From the NCBI RefSeq assembly GCF_024171695.1, contig NZ_JAMTCF010000004.1, forward strand, positions 124,001 to 188,000: DNA of 64,000 nt, written 5' to 3'. The translations under genes were made by a program, and so were the position numbers. The stretch is from Actinosynnema pretiosum. Its GTDB lineage: Bacteria > Actinomycetota > Actinomycetes > Mycobacteriales > Pseudonocardiaceae. This document shows, one piece after another, positions 27,467 to 35,361 of this stretch. A model generated the notes under the pieces. That model worked only from the letters and a program-made list of their open reading frames with translations, did not search any database and was not told where the DNA came from. Positions within the stretch are counted from its first letter, which is position 1. Every line of letters starts with the position of its first letter.

Positions 27467-28258
27467 GTGAGCGCAGAACTCGACCAGGCACTCGACCAGG
27501 CAGCAGTGCTCGACCAGGCGGCTCCCTCAGGTGGCTACCACCGGGTGATGCTCAAGCTCGGCGGCGAGATGTTCGGCGGCGGCGGGGTCGGCGTCGACCC
27601 GGACGTCGTGCAGACCGTCGCCCGCCAGATCGCCGCCGTGGTCCGGACCGGGGTCCAGGTCGCGGTCGTCATCGGCGGCGGCAACTTCTTCCGCGGCGCC
27701 GAGCTCCAGCAGCGCGGCATGGACCGCAGCCGCGCCGACTACATGGGGATGCTCGGCACGGTCATGAACTGCCTCGCCCTCCAGGACTTCCTGGAGCGCG
27801 AGCACGGCATCGACACCCGCGTGCAGACCGCCATCACCATGGGCCAGGTCGCCGAGTCGTACATCCCGCGCCGCGCCATGCGCCACCTCGACAAGGGGCG
27901 CGTGGTCATCTTCGGCGGCGGCGCCGGAATGCCCTACTTCTCCACCGACACCACCGCCGCCCAGCGCGCGCTGGAGATCGGCTGCGAGGTCGTCCTGATG
28001 GCGAAGGCCGTCGACGGCATCTACACCGCCGACCCGAGGACCACCCCGGACGCGCGCATGTTCGACAGCATCACCCACCGCGAGGTCCTGGAGCGCGGCC
28101 TGAACGTCGCCGACGCGACCGCCTTCAGCCTGTGCATGGACAACAACCTCCCGATCATGGTGTTCAACCTCCTCACGGAGGGCAACATCGCCCGCGCCGT
28201 GCGCGGTGAGAAGATCGGGACGTTGGTGAGCACCCCCGGTGCCCGCCAGTCCGCCTAG
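27467..28258 (+). CDS. pyrH: UMP kinase
   Basis: 263 residues from GTG 27467, preceded by AGAGGAGGA at ideal distance. The first 20 residues (Ala/Gln/Asp-rich) are extra; the amino-acid-kinase fold then starts [15 protein letters not shown]. Other motifs: [43 protein letters not shown] and [14 protein letters not shown]. It phosphorylates UMP to UDP for nucleotide supply and is allosterically controlled by GTP/UTP in relatives. Confidence 0.96.
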   Translation: MSAELDQALDQAAVLDQAAPSGGYHRVMLKLGGEMFGGGGVGVDPDVVQTVARQIAAVVRTGVQVAVVIGGGNFFRGAELQQRGMDRSRADYMGMLGTVMNCLALQDFLEREHGIDTRVQTAITMGQVAESYIPRRAMRHLDKGRVVIFGGGAGMPYFSTDTTAAQRALEIGCEVVLMAKAVDGIYTADPRTTPDARMFDSITHREVLERGLNVADATAFSLCMDNNLPIMVFNLLTEGNIARAVRGEKIGTLVSTPGARQSA

Positions 28259-28303
28259 ACCTGCTGGGATTCGAGCCGAACCGCGCACACCAAGGGAGTC
28301 AAC

Positions 28304-28861
28304 GTGATCGACGAGACCCTCCTCGAGGCCGAGGAGAAGATGGAGAAGGCGGTGACGGTCTCCAAGGAGGACCTCGCCACCGTCCGCACCGGCCGCGCCA
28401 CCCCGGCGATGTTCTCCCGCATCGTCGCCGAGTACTACGGCTCGATGACGCCCATCAACCAGCTGGCCTCCATCGCCGTCCCCGAGCCGCGCATGGCCGT
28501 GGTCAAGCCCTTCGACAAGGGCTCGATGACCGCCATCGAGAAGGCGATCCGGGACTCCGACCTGGGCGTGAACCCCTCGAACGACGGCACCGTCATCCGC
28601 GTGGTGTTCCCGCAGCTCTCCGAGGAGCGCCGCCGCGAGATGGTCAAGGTCGCCAAGGGCAAGGGCGAGGACGCCAAGGTGTCCATCCGCAACATCCGCC
28701 GCAAGGCCAAGGAGGAGCTCGACCGCCTGGTCAAGGACGGCGAGGTCGGCGAGGACGACGGCGCGCGCGGCGAGAAGGAGCTGGAGAACGTCACGCACCG
28801 CTACATCGCCCAGGTCGACGAGGCGATGAAGAACAAGGAAGCCGAACTCCTCGAGGTGTAG
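28304..28861 (+). CDS. frr: Ribosome recycling factor
   Basis: 185 residues, full length. Conserved segments: [70 protein letters not shown] and [14 protein letters not shown]. With EF-G it splits post-termination ribosomes. GTG start 45 bases after pyrH, with AAGGGAG upstream. Confidence 0.97.
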   Translation: MIDETLLEAEEKMEKAVTVSKEDLATVRTGRATPAMFSRIVAEYYGSMTPINQLASIAVPEPRMAVVKPFDKGSMTAIEKAIRDSDLGVNPSNDGTVIRVVFPQLSEERRREMVKVAKGKGEDAKVSIRNIRRKAKEELDRLVKDGEVGEDDGARGEKELENVTHRYIAQVDEAMKNKEAELLEV

Positions 28862-28929
28862 TGCTAGATGCGCATCAGCACGTCCGGCCGGGTCGCCGGC
28901 ATCGTGGTTCGCTGGGCCGGTGACGGGTC

Positions 28930-29793
28930 GTGACGGCAGGGGTTCGGGTGGCAGGCAGCGGTGAGCAGGGTTCGGCGCCCAAGGCGTCGCGCGCGGGTCG
29001 TGACCTGCGCGCGGCCATCGGCGTGGCGCTCGTCCTGCTGGCGGTCGTCGGCGTCTCGCTGTTCACCGACCGCCACCTGTTCATCGGCGTGGTGGCCATC
29101 GCCGTCGCCGTCTCCACCTTCGAGCTCGCCGGGGCGCTGAAGCGCGGGGCGGGCATCACCGTCTCCCTCGTGCCGGTGCTCGCGGGCGGGCAGGCGGTGC
29201 TGTGGCTGGCCTGGCCGTACGGGCGCGACGGCGTGTTCACCGCGTTCGTCGTGACCGCGCTGGCCATCATGCTGTGGCGGCTCAAGGACGGCGCCGACGG
29301 CTACCTGCGCGACGTCACCGCCTCGGTGTTCACCGTGGTGTACGTGGCGGTGTTCGCCTCGTTCGCGGTCGTGCTGGTGCTCCCGGAGGACGGCGCCCTC
29401 CGGGTGCTCGCCTTCCTGCTCGGCGTGGTGCTGTCGGACACCGGCGGCTACGTCGCGGGCGTCCTGCTCGGCAAGCACCCGATGGCGCCGAAGATCAGCC
29501 CGAAGAAGTCCTGGGAGGGCTTCGGCGGGTCGCTCGTGGCGGGCGTGGCGGGTGGTGTCCTGACCGTGGGCACGCTGCTCGGCGGCCAGTGGTGGCACGG
29601 CGTGCTGTTCGGCGCGGCCATCGTGGTCACGGCGACCACCGGTGACCTGATCGAGTCGCTGATCAAGCGCGACCTCGGCATCAAGGACATGGGCGACCTG
29701 CTGCCCGGCCACGGCGGGCTGATGGACCGCATGGACTCGCTGCTGCCCTCGGCGGTGGCGGGCTCGATGATGCTGCAGCTGTTCGTGCCCTGA
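28930..29793 (+). CDS. cdsA: Phosphatidate cytidylyltransferase CdsA
   Basis: 287 residues. A 30-residue polar start is followed by about eight membrane helices. The family signature is in the C-terminal third: SLIKRDLGIKDMG then LLPGHGGLMDRMDSL. KKSWEGFGGS is also conserved. CdsA makes CDP-diacylglycerol from phosphatidate and CTP, the branch point for cardiolipin and phosphatidylinositol. GTG 28930; last gene of the pyrH-frr-cdsA run. Confidence 0.95.
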   Translation: MTAGVRVAGSGEQGSAPKASRAGRDLRAAIGVALVLLAVVGVSLFTDRHLFIGVVAIAVAVSTFELAGALKRGAGITVSLVPVLAGGQAVLWLAWPYGRDGVFTAFVVTALAIMLWRLKDGADGYLRDVTASVFTVVYVAVFASFAVVLVLPEDGALRVLAFLLGVVLSDTGGYVAGVLLGKHPMAPKISPKKSWEGFGGSLVAGVAGGVLTVGTLLGGQWWHGVLFGAAIVVTATTGDLIESLIKRDLGIKDMGDLLPGHGGLMDRMDSLLPSAVAGSMMLQLFVP

Positions 29794-29817
29794 CGGGCGG
29801 ATCGAGCGCACGACTCA

Positions 29818-29845
29818 AGGCCGGGGGGCGAACGCACCCCGGCCT
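29818..29845. terminator. Bidirectional hairpin between cdsA and VOC gene
   Basis: A 9-bp perfect stem AGGCCGGGG / CCCCGGCCT in the 72-base gap between convergent genes. Confidence 0.65.
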
Positions 29846-29865
29846 CGGTCGTTCTCAGGGGACCT

Positions 29866-30681
29866 TCAGTCGTCGTACGGGTCGTCCACCTCGGCCCCGT
29901 AGTCGCCGTCGGCGAGCGGCGTCGCGCGGGACGGGTCGATCACGGTGAACACCGAGCCCGCGTGGTCGGCCACCACGGTGACTCGGCCCTGCGGCGAGTC
30001 GTACGGCTCCACCGACACGCTCCCGCCCAGCTCCAGCACCCGCGCCGCCACCGAGTCCGCGCCCACCTCGGGCGACGCGGTGAAGTGCACCGACCAGTGC
30101 GCGGGCGTGCTCAGCGGGAAGGCGCTCCCCATCCGCTGCCTGCCCAGCAGGGTCTTCCCCTCGGTGGACCACAGCGTGTAGTCCAGGGTCAGCCCGTCGC
30201 CGATCTGGGTCACCTCGTACCCGCACAGCTCGCGGAAGAACCCGTCCGCGGCCTCGCCGTCGCGGGTGTTCAGCTCGGCCCACGCGTACATGCCGTGCCC
30301 GCTGGTGCCGAACAACCAGTCCTCCGGCACCCGGCGGAACCCGACCACGGCGCCGGTCGGGTCGGCGATCAGCGTGCTGGTCTCGGTCGCCTCCCTGACC
30401 ACGAGCCCGCCGAGCGCCTGCGCCTTCTCGGCGGTGGCGCGGGCGTGCGGCGTGCCCAGGTAGACGGTCCAGGCCCCGTGCTCGTCGGCGGGCCAGAACC
30501 CGGCGACCGGCAGCTCGCCGATCAGGGCGACCCCTCCGGCGCCGTCCTCGACGTAGTCCCAGCCGAACAGGCCGGTGTAGAAGTCCCGCGTCGCTTCCGG
30601 GTCCGACACCGGCAGTTGCACCCACACGGGCGCGCCAGGCAGCAGTTCCGCGAGCGCGGGTGAATTCGGGACGATGGCCAC
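29866..30681 (-). CDS. Two-domain VOC (glyoxalase/bleomycin-resistance fold) protein
   Basis: 271 residues from GTG 30681, with GGGGAGG upstream. Two tandem VOC modules: residues 15-130 (PVWVQLPVSDPEATRDFYTGLFGW start, ending ADPTGAVVGFRR) and 140-255 (MYAWAELNTRDGEAADGFFRELCG start, ending DHAGSVFTVIDP). Such proteins, abundant in actinomycetes, include hydrolases, isomerases and binding proteins; metal ligands are not complete in the second module as far as I can see. Substrate not readable. Divergent from the methyltransferase gene. Confidence 0.85.
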   Translation of the reverse strand: MAIVPNSPALAELLPGAPVWVQLPVSDPEATRDFYTGLFGWDYVEDGAGGVALIGELPVAGFWPADEHGAWTVYLGTPHARATAEKAQALGGLVVREATETSTLIADPTGAVVGFRRVPEDWLFGTSGHGMYAWAELNTRDGEAADGFFRELCGYEVTQIGDGLTLDYTLWSTEGKTLLGRQRMGSAFPLSTPAHWSVHFTASPEVGADSVAARVLELGGSVSVEPYDSPQGRVTVVADHAGSVFTVIDPSRATPLADGDYGAEVDDPYDD

Positions 30682-30718
30682 GGCGAACCTCCCCTAGGTC
30701 CGGGCAACGCTACGGCTC

Positions 30719-30724
30719 TACATT
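30719..30724 (+). promoter_or_regulatory. -10-like TACATT before methyltransferase gene
   Basis: TACATT is exactly 6 bases before GTG 30731, within the 49-bp divergent gap. Confidence 0.5.
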
Positions 30725-30730
30725 CTTCAC

Positions 30731-31480
30731 GTGAAGGGATTCGTGCGCGCGGCTCTGGCGGCGGTCCGGCCTGCGGGGGAGGTCGTGCCGAGCCCGAACA
30801 TCTGGCACTGGCCCGCCGTGTACGAGGTCGAGAACCGCGCGCAGGACGCCGACGGGGTGCTGTGGGCGGCGCTGCGCGAGGCGTTCGACTGGGGCGGCAA
30901 GGAGGTCGTGGACGTCGGCTGCGGCGACGGGTTCCACCTGCCGCGCTTCGCGGCCGACGCGGCGTCGGTGACCGGGGTCGAGCCGCACCCGCCGCTGGTC
31001 GCGCGGGCCCGCGAGCGGGTCGCCGGGCTCGCCGGGGTGTCCGTGCTGCGGGGTCCGGCGCAGCGGTTGCCGCTGCCCGACGCGTCCGCCGACCTCGTGC
31101 ACGCCCGCACCGCCTACTTCTTCGGCCCCGGCTGCGAACCGGGTCTGGCCGAGGCCGACCGGGTCCTGCGGCCCGGCGGGGTGCTCGCCGTGGTCGACCT
31201 GGACGGCGAGGCCGAGCCGTACGGGCCGTGGCTGTGCTCGGACGAGCCGGGGTACCGCCCCGAGGTGGTGCGGCGGTTCTTCGAGGAGCAGGGGTTCGCG
31301 CTGCGCCGGGTCACCGCGCTGTGGCGGTTCGAGCGGCGCGCGGACCTGGAGGCGGTGCTGCGCATCGAGTTCTCCGCCGCCGTCGCCGAGCGGGCCATCG
31401 CCGCCACGCCCGGCCTGGAGCTCCCGGTCGGGTACCGGCTGCACACCCGCACCAAGCCGTCCGGTCTGCTGCTTCCCTAA
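30731..31480 (+). CDS. Class I SAM-dependent methyltransferase
   Basis: 249 residues. Motif I VVDVGCGDGFH near residue 60, acidic loop in VTGVEPHP, motif post-I LPLPDASADLVHARTAYFF and post-III VLRPGGVLAVVDLDGE fit the methyltransferase-11 (UbiE-like) fold. The C-terminal 80 residues (YRPEVVRRFFEEQGFALRRV onward) should shape the substrate pocket; substrate unknown. An N-terminal segment PSPNIWHWPAVYEVENRAQD is shared by a set of actinobacterial methyltransferases of unknown role. Its stop codon overlaps the -10-like hexamer of the next gene. Confidence 0.87.
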   Translation: MKGFVRAALAAVRPAGEVVPSPNIWHWPAVYEVENRAQDADGVLWAALREAFDWGGKEVVDVGCGDGFHLPRFAADAASVTGVEPHPPLVARARERVAGLAGVSVLRGPAQRLPLPDASADLVHARTAYFFGPGCEPGLAEADRVLRPGGVLAVVDLDGEAEPYGPWLCSDEPGYRPEVVRRFFEEQGFALRRVTALWRFERRADLEAVLRIEFSAAVAERAIAATPGLELPVGYRLHTRTKPSGLLLP

Positions 31481-31483
31481 AAT
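31478..31483 (+). promoter_or_regulatory. -10-like TAAAAT before aldo/keto reductase gene
   Basis: TAAAAT shares its first three bases with the methyltransferase stop and lies 7 bases before GTG 31491. Confidence 0.5.
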
Positions 31484-31490
31484 CGGTCGG

Positions 31491-32468
31491 GTGGAGAACC
31501 GCGAAGCACGCAGGTTGGGACGCTCGTTCGGGGTCGTCGGGCTGGGCTGCTGGCAGCTCGGCGCCGACTGGGGCCAGGTCGACGAGGCGGACGCGCTGGC
31601 CGTGCTGCACGCCGCCGCCGACGCCGGGGTGAACTTCTTCGACACCGCCGACGTCTACGGCGACGGCCGCAGCGAGAGCCTGGTCGGCCGGTTCCTTGAG
31701 GAGCGCGGCGGCGAGGGGATCACCGTCGCCACCAAGATGGGGCGCCGGGTCGACCAGGTCCCGGAGAACTACACCGGGGAGAACTTCCTGGCCTGGAACG
31801 ACCGGTCGCGCCGCAACCTCGGCGTCGACACGATCGACCTGGTCCAGCTGCACTGCCCGCCGACGCCGGTCTACTCGGCCGACGAGGTGTTCGACGCGCT
31901 CGACTCGATGGTCGAGTCCGGGCGGATCGGCGCGTACGGCGTCAGCGTCGAGACCGCGCAGGAGGCGCTGACCGCGATCGCGCGGCCCGGCGTGGCCAGC
32001 GTCCAGATCATCCTGAACGCGCTGCGGCACAAGCCCCTGGAGCGCGTGCTGCCCGCCGCCGCCGAGGCCGGGGTCGCGATCATCGCCCGCGTGCCGCTGG
32101 CGTCCGGCCTGCTGTCCGGCCGGTACACCGCCGACACCTCGTTCGGCGCCGACGACCACCGGAACTACAACCGGGCCGGTGAGGCGTTCGACGTCGGCGA
32201 GACGTTCTCCGGCGTGCCCTACGACACCGGGCTCGCCGCCGTGGAGCGGTTGCGCCCGCTCGTGCCGGGGGAGGCGAGCATGGCGCAGTTCGCGCTGCGC
32301 TGGATCCTGGACCAGCCGCAGGTGACCACCGTGATCCCCGGCGCGCGCAACCCCGAGCAGGCCCGCGCGAACGCCGCAGCCGCCGCGCTCGCGCCGCTGA
32401 CCAGCCACGACGAGGTCCGCGCGGTCTACGACGAGCTGGTGCGCCCGGTGGTCCACGACCGCTGGTGA
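31491..32468 (+). CDS. Aldo/keto reductase
   Basis: 325 residues, (beta/alpha)8 barrel. Catalytic tetrad: Asp and Tyr in FFDTADVYGDG, Lys in VATKMGRR, His in LVQLHCPP. The NADP-binding end is VIPGARNPEQARAN. Closest in appearance to the YajO/TAS-like branch that acts on varied aldehydes; the real substrate is unknown. Ends at a strong bidirectional hairpin. Confidence 0.92.
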   Translation: MENREARRLGRSFGVVGLGCWQLGADWGQVDEADALAVLHAAADAGVNFFDTADVYGDGRSESLVGRFLEERGGEGITVATKMGRRVDQVPENYTGENFLAWNDRSRRNLGVDTIDLVQLHCPPTPVYSADEVFDALDSMVESGRIGAYGVSVETAQEALTAIARPGVASVQIILNALRHKPLERVLPAAAEAGVAIIARVPLASGLLSGRYTADTSFGADDHRNYNRAGEAFDVGETFSGVPYDTGLAAVERLRPLVPGEASMAQFALRWILDQPQVTTVIPGARNPEQARANAAAAALAPLTSHDEVRAVYDELVRPVVHDRW

Positions 32469-32485
32469 CCCGGCCCCGGTGACCG

Positions 32486-32536
32486 GGACGGCGGCGGGGG
32501 CCGGGCTCACCACGAGCCCGGCCCCCGCCGCCGTCC
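32486..32536. terminator. Very long perfect hairpin between convergent genes
   Basis: A 23-bp perfect stem (arms 32486-32508 and 32514-32536) with the 5-base loop ACCAC, placed between the aldo/keto reductase stop and the PadR stop. It should work in both directions. Confidence 0.85.
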
Positions 32537-32538
32537 GA

Positions 32539-33360
32539 TCAGTCCTCCTCCGGGCTCTCGCCGAGGATGGCGTAGAGCTTGCGGCGGGTCTCGTCCAGCA
32601 GTTCGGCGGCCCGCCGCTGCTGGTCCTCGGTGCCCGCGTGCACCATCTGCATCATGGCCGCGCCGACCTGCTTGGCCGCCTCGCGCAGCTTCGCCTCGCC
32701 CTGGTCGACGCCCTCGGTGACCTGCTCCCACGGCGGCACGCCCTCGGCGGACTCCGCCTCGGCCCGACCGCTCTCGGTGAGCTGGAACAGCTTCTTGCCG
32801 CCCTGCTCCTCGGCCGCCACGACCAGGCCCTCGTCGGCCAGCAGCTGCAGGGTCGGGTAGACCGAGCCGGGGCTGGGCCGCCACAGGCCGTCGGTGCGCT
32901 GGCCGATCTCCTGGATCATCTCGTAGCCGTGCATGGGCCGCTCGGCCAGCAGGGCGATGACGGCCGCGCGCACGTTGCCGCGCCGCTGCCTGCCACCGCG
33001 CCGGTGACCGCCGAAGAAGTCCGGCGGCCCCGGCGGCATCGGGGGCATCGGGGGCATTCCGGGGAAGCCGCCCCGGCCGAAGTGCCCCGGCCTGCCGCGC
33101 CCCATGTCGGGGCCGAAGCCGAAGCCGCCGCGGTGCTCGTCGTCGCCGAAGGCCGGGTGGCCGAAGTCCGGCCTGCCGGGGTGGGCGTCGAAGTCGCCGA
33201 AGCCGAAGCCGAACCCGCCGGGGCCGTGACCGGGACCGCCGTGCCCGTGCTCCCCGCGACCCCGGCCGTGCCCCGGCCCGCGCCCACCGCGCCCGCCGTG
33301 GCCGCCCGGCCCGCGCCCGCCGTGCTCCCGTCCGCCGAACCGCTCGTTGTCCGCGCTCAT
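32539..33360 (-). CDS. PadR-family transcription regulator with Gly/His-rich N-terminus
   Basis: 273 residues from ATG 33360, preceded by GAGGAG. Residues about 128-200 are the PadR winged helix (VRAAVIALLAERPMHGYEMIQEI, then PSPGSVYPTLQLLADEGLV, wing GGKKLFQLTESG); residues 200-273 are the C-terminal dimerisation helices. The first 125 residues are an unusual Gly/His/Arg/Pro/Phe-rich tract with many histidines (GHGGRGGRGPGHGRGRGEHG) ending PPMPPMPPGPPDFFGG. It may bind metal or act as a disordered tail. PadR proteins usually repress their own gene and a transporter or stress gene; repeats in the upstream gap are consistent with autoregulation. Confidence 0.9.
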   Translation of the reverse strand: MSADNERFGGREHGGRGPGGHGGRGGRGPGHGRGRGEHGHGGPGHGPGGFGFGFGDFDAHPGRPDFGHPAFGDDEHRGGFGFGPDMGRGRPGHFGRGGFPGMPPMPPMPPGPPDFFGGHRRGGRQRRGNVRAAVIALLAERPMHGYEMIQEIGQRTDGLWRPSPGSVYPTLQLLADEGLVVAAEEQGGKKLFQLTESGRAEAESAEGVPPWEQVTEGVDQGEAKLREAAKQVGAAMMQMVHAGTEDQQRRAAELLDETRRKLYAILGESPEED

Positions 33361-33382
33361 GTCGATCTCCTCATCGGGTGTG

Positions 33383-33439
33383 TATCGGTAAGACGCTATC
33401 GACGATATATCGGAAGCTATCGCGATGCAACGCCCGATA
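33383..33439. promoter_or_regulatory. Cluster of TATCG/CGATA repeats, possible PadR operator
   Basis: The gap between padR and rlmN has TATCG at 33383, 33397, 33408 and 33418 and CGATA at 33403 and 33435. The central pair forms the palindrome CGATATATCG (33403-33412). In this GC-rich genome an AT-rich clustered motif over a divergent promoter is a good operator candidate. Confidence 0.55.
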
Positions 33440-33470
33440 GTGCGACGGGTCGTGCGACACTGGATGGGCT

Positions 33471-34577
33471 ATGACTGCCCTCCCCCTCGTCTTCGACGCG
33501 CCCAAGCGCGGGCTGCCGCCGCGCCACCTCGCCGACCTCACCGCCGAGCAGCGGCGCGAGGCCGTGGTCTCGCTGGGCGAGAAGCCCTTCCGGGCCAACC
33601 AGCTGTCGAACCACTACTTCGGCAGGCTCACCGTCGACCCGGACGCCATGACCGACATCCCGGCCACGGCCAGGGAGAAGCTGGTCGGCGACCTCATGCC
33701 GCCGCTGTGGACCGAGGTCCGCAGCGTGGAGGCCGACGCGGGGACCACCCGCAAGACGCTGCTGCGCGCCCACGACGGGACGCTGGTGGAGAGCGTGCTC
33801 ATGCGCTACCCCGACCGGGCGACCCTGTGCATCTCCAGCCAGGCGGGCTGCGGCATGGCCTGCCCGTTCTGCGCCACCGGCCAGGGCGGGCTCCAGCGCA
33901 ACCTGTCCACCGCCGAGATCGTCGACCAGGTCCGGCGCGGGGCGGCGGCCATGCGCGACGGCCTGCTCCCCGGCGGTCCCGGCAGGCTCTCGAACATCGT
34001 CTTCATGGGCATGGGCGAGCCGCTGGCCAACTACAAGCGGGTCATCGAGGCCGTGCACCGCATCTGCGACCCGGCCCCGGCGGGCCTGGGCATCTCGCAG
34101 CGCTCGGTCACCGTGTCCACGGTCGGCCTCGTCCCGGCGATCCGCAAGCTCACCGAGGAGAACCTCCAGGTCAGGCTCGCGGTGTCGCTGCACACCCCGG
34201 ACGACGAGCTGCGCGACACGCTCGTGCCGGTCAACACCCGCTGGAAGGTCGCCGAGGTCATGGAGGCCGCGCGCGGCTACGCCGACCGCACCGGCCGCCG
34301 GGTGTCGATCGAGTACGCGCTGATCAGGGACATCAACGACCAGGGCTGGCGCGCCGACATGCTCGGCAAGCTGCTGCGCAGGCACCTCGGGCCGCTGGTG
34401 CACGTCAACCTGATCCCGCTCAACCCCACGCCCGGCTCGAAGTGGGACGCCTCGCCCAAGCCCGTGGAGCGCGAGTTCGTGCGGCGGGTCAAGGAGCAGG
34501 GCGTCGAGTGCACGGTGCGCGACACCAGGGGCCAGGAGATCGCGGCGGCCTGCGGGCAGCTCGCGGCCGAGGGCTGA
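33471..34577 (+). CDS. rlmN: Dual-specificity RNA methyltransferase RlmN
   Basis: 368 residues. Radical-SAM cluster CGMACPFC near residue 125, SAM-binding [10 protein letters not shown], the GLVPAIRKL and [17 protein letters not shown] segments, and the second catalytic cysteine near the C-terminus in ECTVRDTRG. RlmN methylates C2 of A2503 in 23S rRNA and A37 of some tRNAs. Full length; ATG 33471. Confidence 0.96.
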   Translation: MTALPLVFDAPKRGLPPRHLADLTAEQRREAVVSLGEKPFRANQLSNHYFGRLTVDPDAMTDIPATAREKLVGDLMPPLWTEVRSVEADAGTTRKTLLRAHDGTLVESVLMRYPDRATLCISSQAGCGMACPFCATGQGGLQRNLSTAEIVDQVRRGAAAMRDGLLPGGPGRLSNIVFMGMGEPLANYKRVIEAVHRICDPAPAGLGISQRSVTVSTVGLVPAIRKLTEENLQVRLAVSLHTPDDELRDTLVPVNTRWKVAEVMEAARGYADRTGRRVSIEYALIRDINDQGWRADMLGKLLRRHLGPLVHVNLIPLNPTPGSKWDASPKPVEREFVRRVKEQGVECTVRDTRGQEIAAACGQLAAEG

Positions 34578-34610
34578 GCCCGCCCCCAGGCGCCCCTCCC
34601 GAACGGCCGG

Positions 34611-34641
34611 ACGCCCGGCGCTCACCCCGAGCGCCGGGCGT
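34611..34641 (+). terminator. Terminator after rlmN
   Basis: A 13-bp perfect stem (ACGCCCGGCGCTC / GAGCGCCGGGCGT) with a 5-base loop. A weaker 7-bp hairpin (GAACGGC / GCCGTTC) at 34743-34761 lies closer to the convergent gene. Confidence 0.75.
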
Positions 34642-34793
34642 TCGCGCGTCCGCGCCTCGCCCGATCGGTGCGGAACCGGCGTCAGCGCCGCCCTGCGCGC
34701 CCGGACCCCGCGCGGCGGCTCGGGGGCGGGTCGGCGCCATCCGGAACGGCACAGGGCCGTTCAGCGCCCGTTGCCGCGCCCGCCCGGGCCGGG

Positions 34794-35282
34794 TCAGCGC
34801 CCGCCGTGCGCCAGGTCGATGATCGCGTCGCGGGTCGGGTCGCCCGCCCGCATGTCCAGCCGCACGGTCCTGGGCACCCGTCGCGCGCTGTGCACGACCT
34901 GGATGTGCCGCTGCTCGATCGTCACGCCCCGCACGTCGGCCACCGGGATCGAGTACGAGTTCCCGGCCGCGGGGAACCGCACCCGGATCGACTCGGCCCC
35001 GGCCACCACCTGGAGCCCGCCGGTCAACCTGCTGACCGGCACCACCCCGAGCACCCCCGCGCACCAGGACCGCGCCACCGCCCCCTCCGGCATCGGCGCG
35101 GCCTTGAGCACGTGCACCTGCCGCCACGCCAGCAGCGCGAGCGCCACCACGACGACCAGCGCGGACACCCAGGTCGCGGTGAACGGCACGCCGCTCGGAG
35201 CGGTGACCAGCAGCCCCGTCCCCGCCGCGACGAGCAGTGCCAAGACGCCCCACAGCGCCCTCTGCAACCAGACGACCTTCAT
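34794..35282 (-). CDS. Membrane protein with two TM helices, unknown function
   Basis: 162 residues. Two membrane helices (residues about 8-28 and 36-54) in a hairpin, then a 105-residue soluble domain predicted beta-rich (ESIRVRFPAAGNSYSIPVADVRGVTIEQRHIQVV), reminiscent of bacterial PH-like or DUF3093-type membrane proteins. I cannot assign a function. It is divergent from the protein kinase gene, 79 bp away, so the two might be co-regulated. Confidence 0.75.
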   Translation of the reverse strand: MKVVWLQRALWGVLALLVAAGTGLLVTAPSGVPFTATWVSALVVVVALALLAWRQVHVLKAAPMPEGAVARSWCAGVLGVVPVSRLTGGLQVVAGAESIRVRFPAAGNSYSIPVADVRGVTIEQRHIQVVHSARRVPRTVRLDMRAGDPTRDAIIDLAHGGR

Positions 35283-35348
35283 CCCTCTCCCTCACCGGCG
35301 GACCCCCTCCATGATTCTGCCCTGAGCGGGTGACGGGGAGTGCCCGGT

Positions 35349-35354
35349 TACCAT
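35349..35354 (+). promoter_or_regulatory. -10-like TACCAT before kinase gene
   Basis: TACCAT is 7 bases before GTG 35362. Confidence 0.45.
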
Positions 35355-35361
35355 CCGGGGT

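Noticed and set aside
27527..28798. 423-codon minus-strand frame opposite pyrH and frr
   Set aside because: Mirror image of two highly conserved genes; no independent start or motif.
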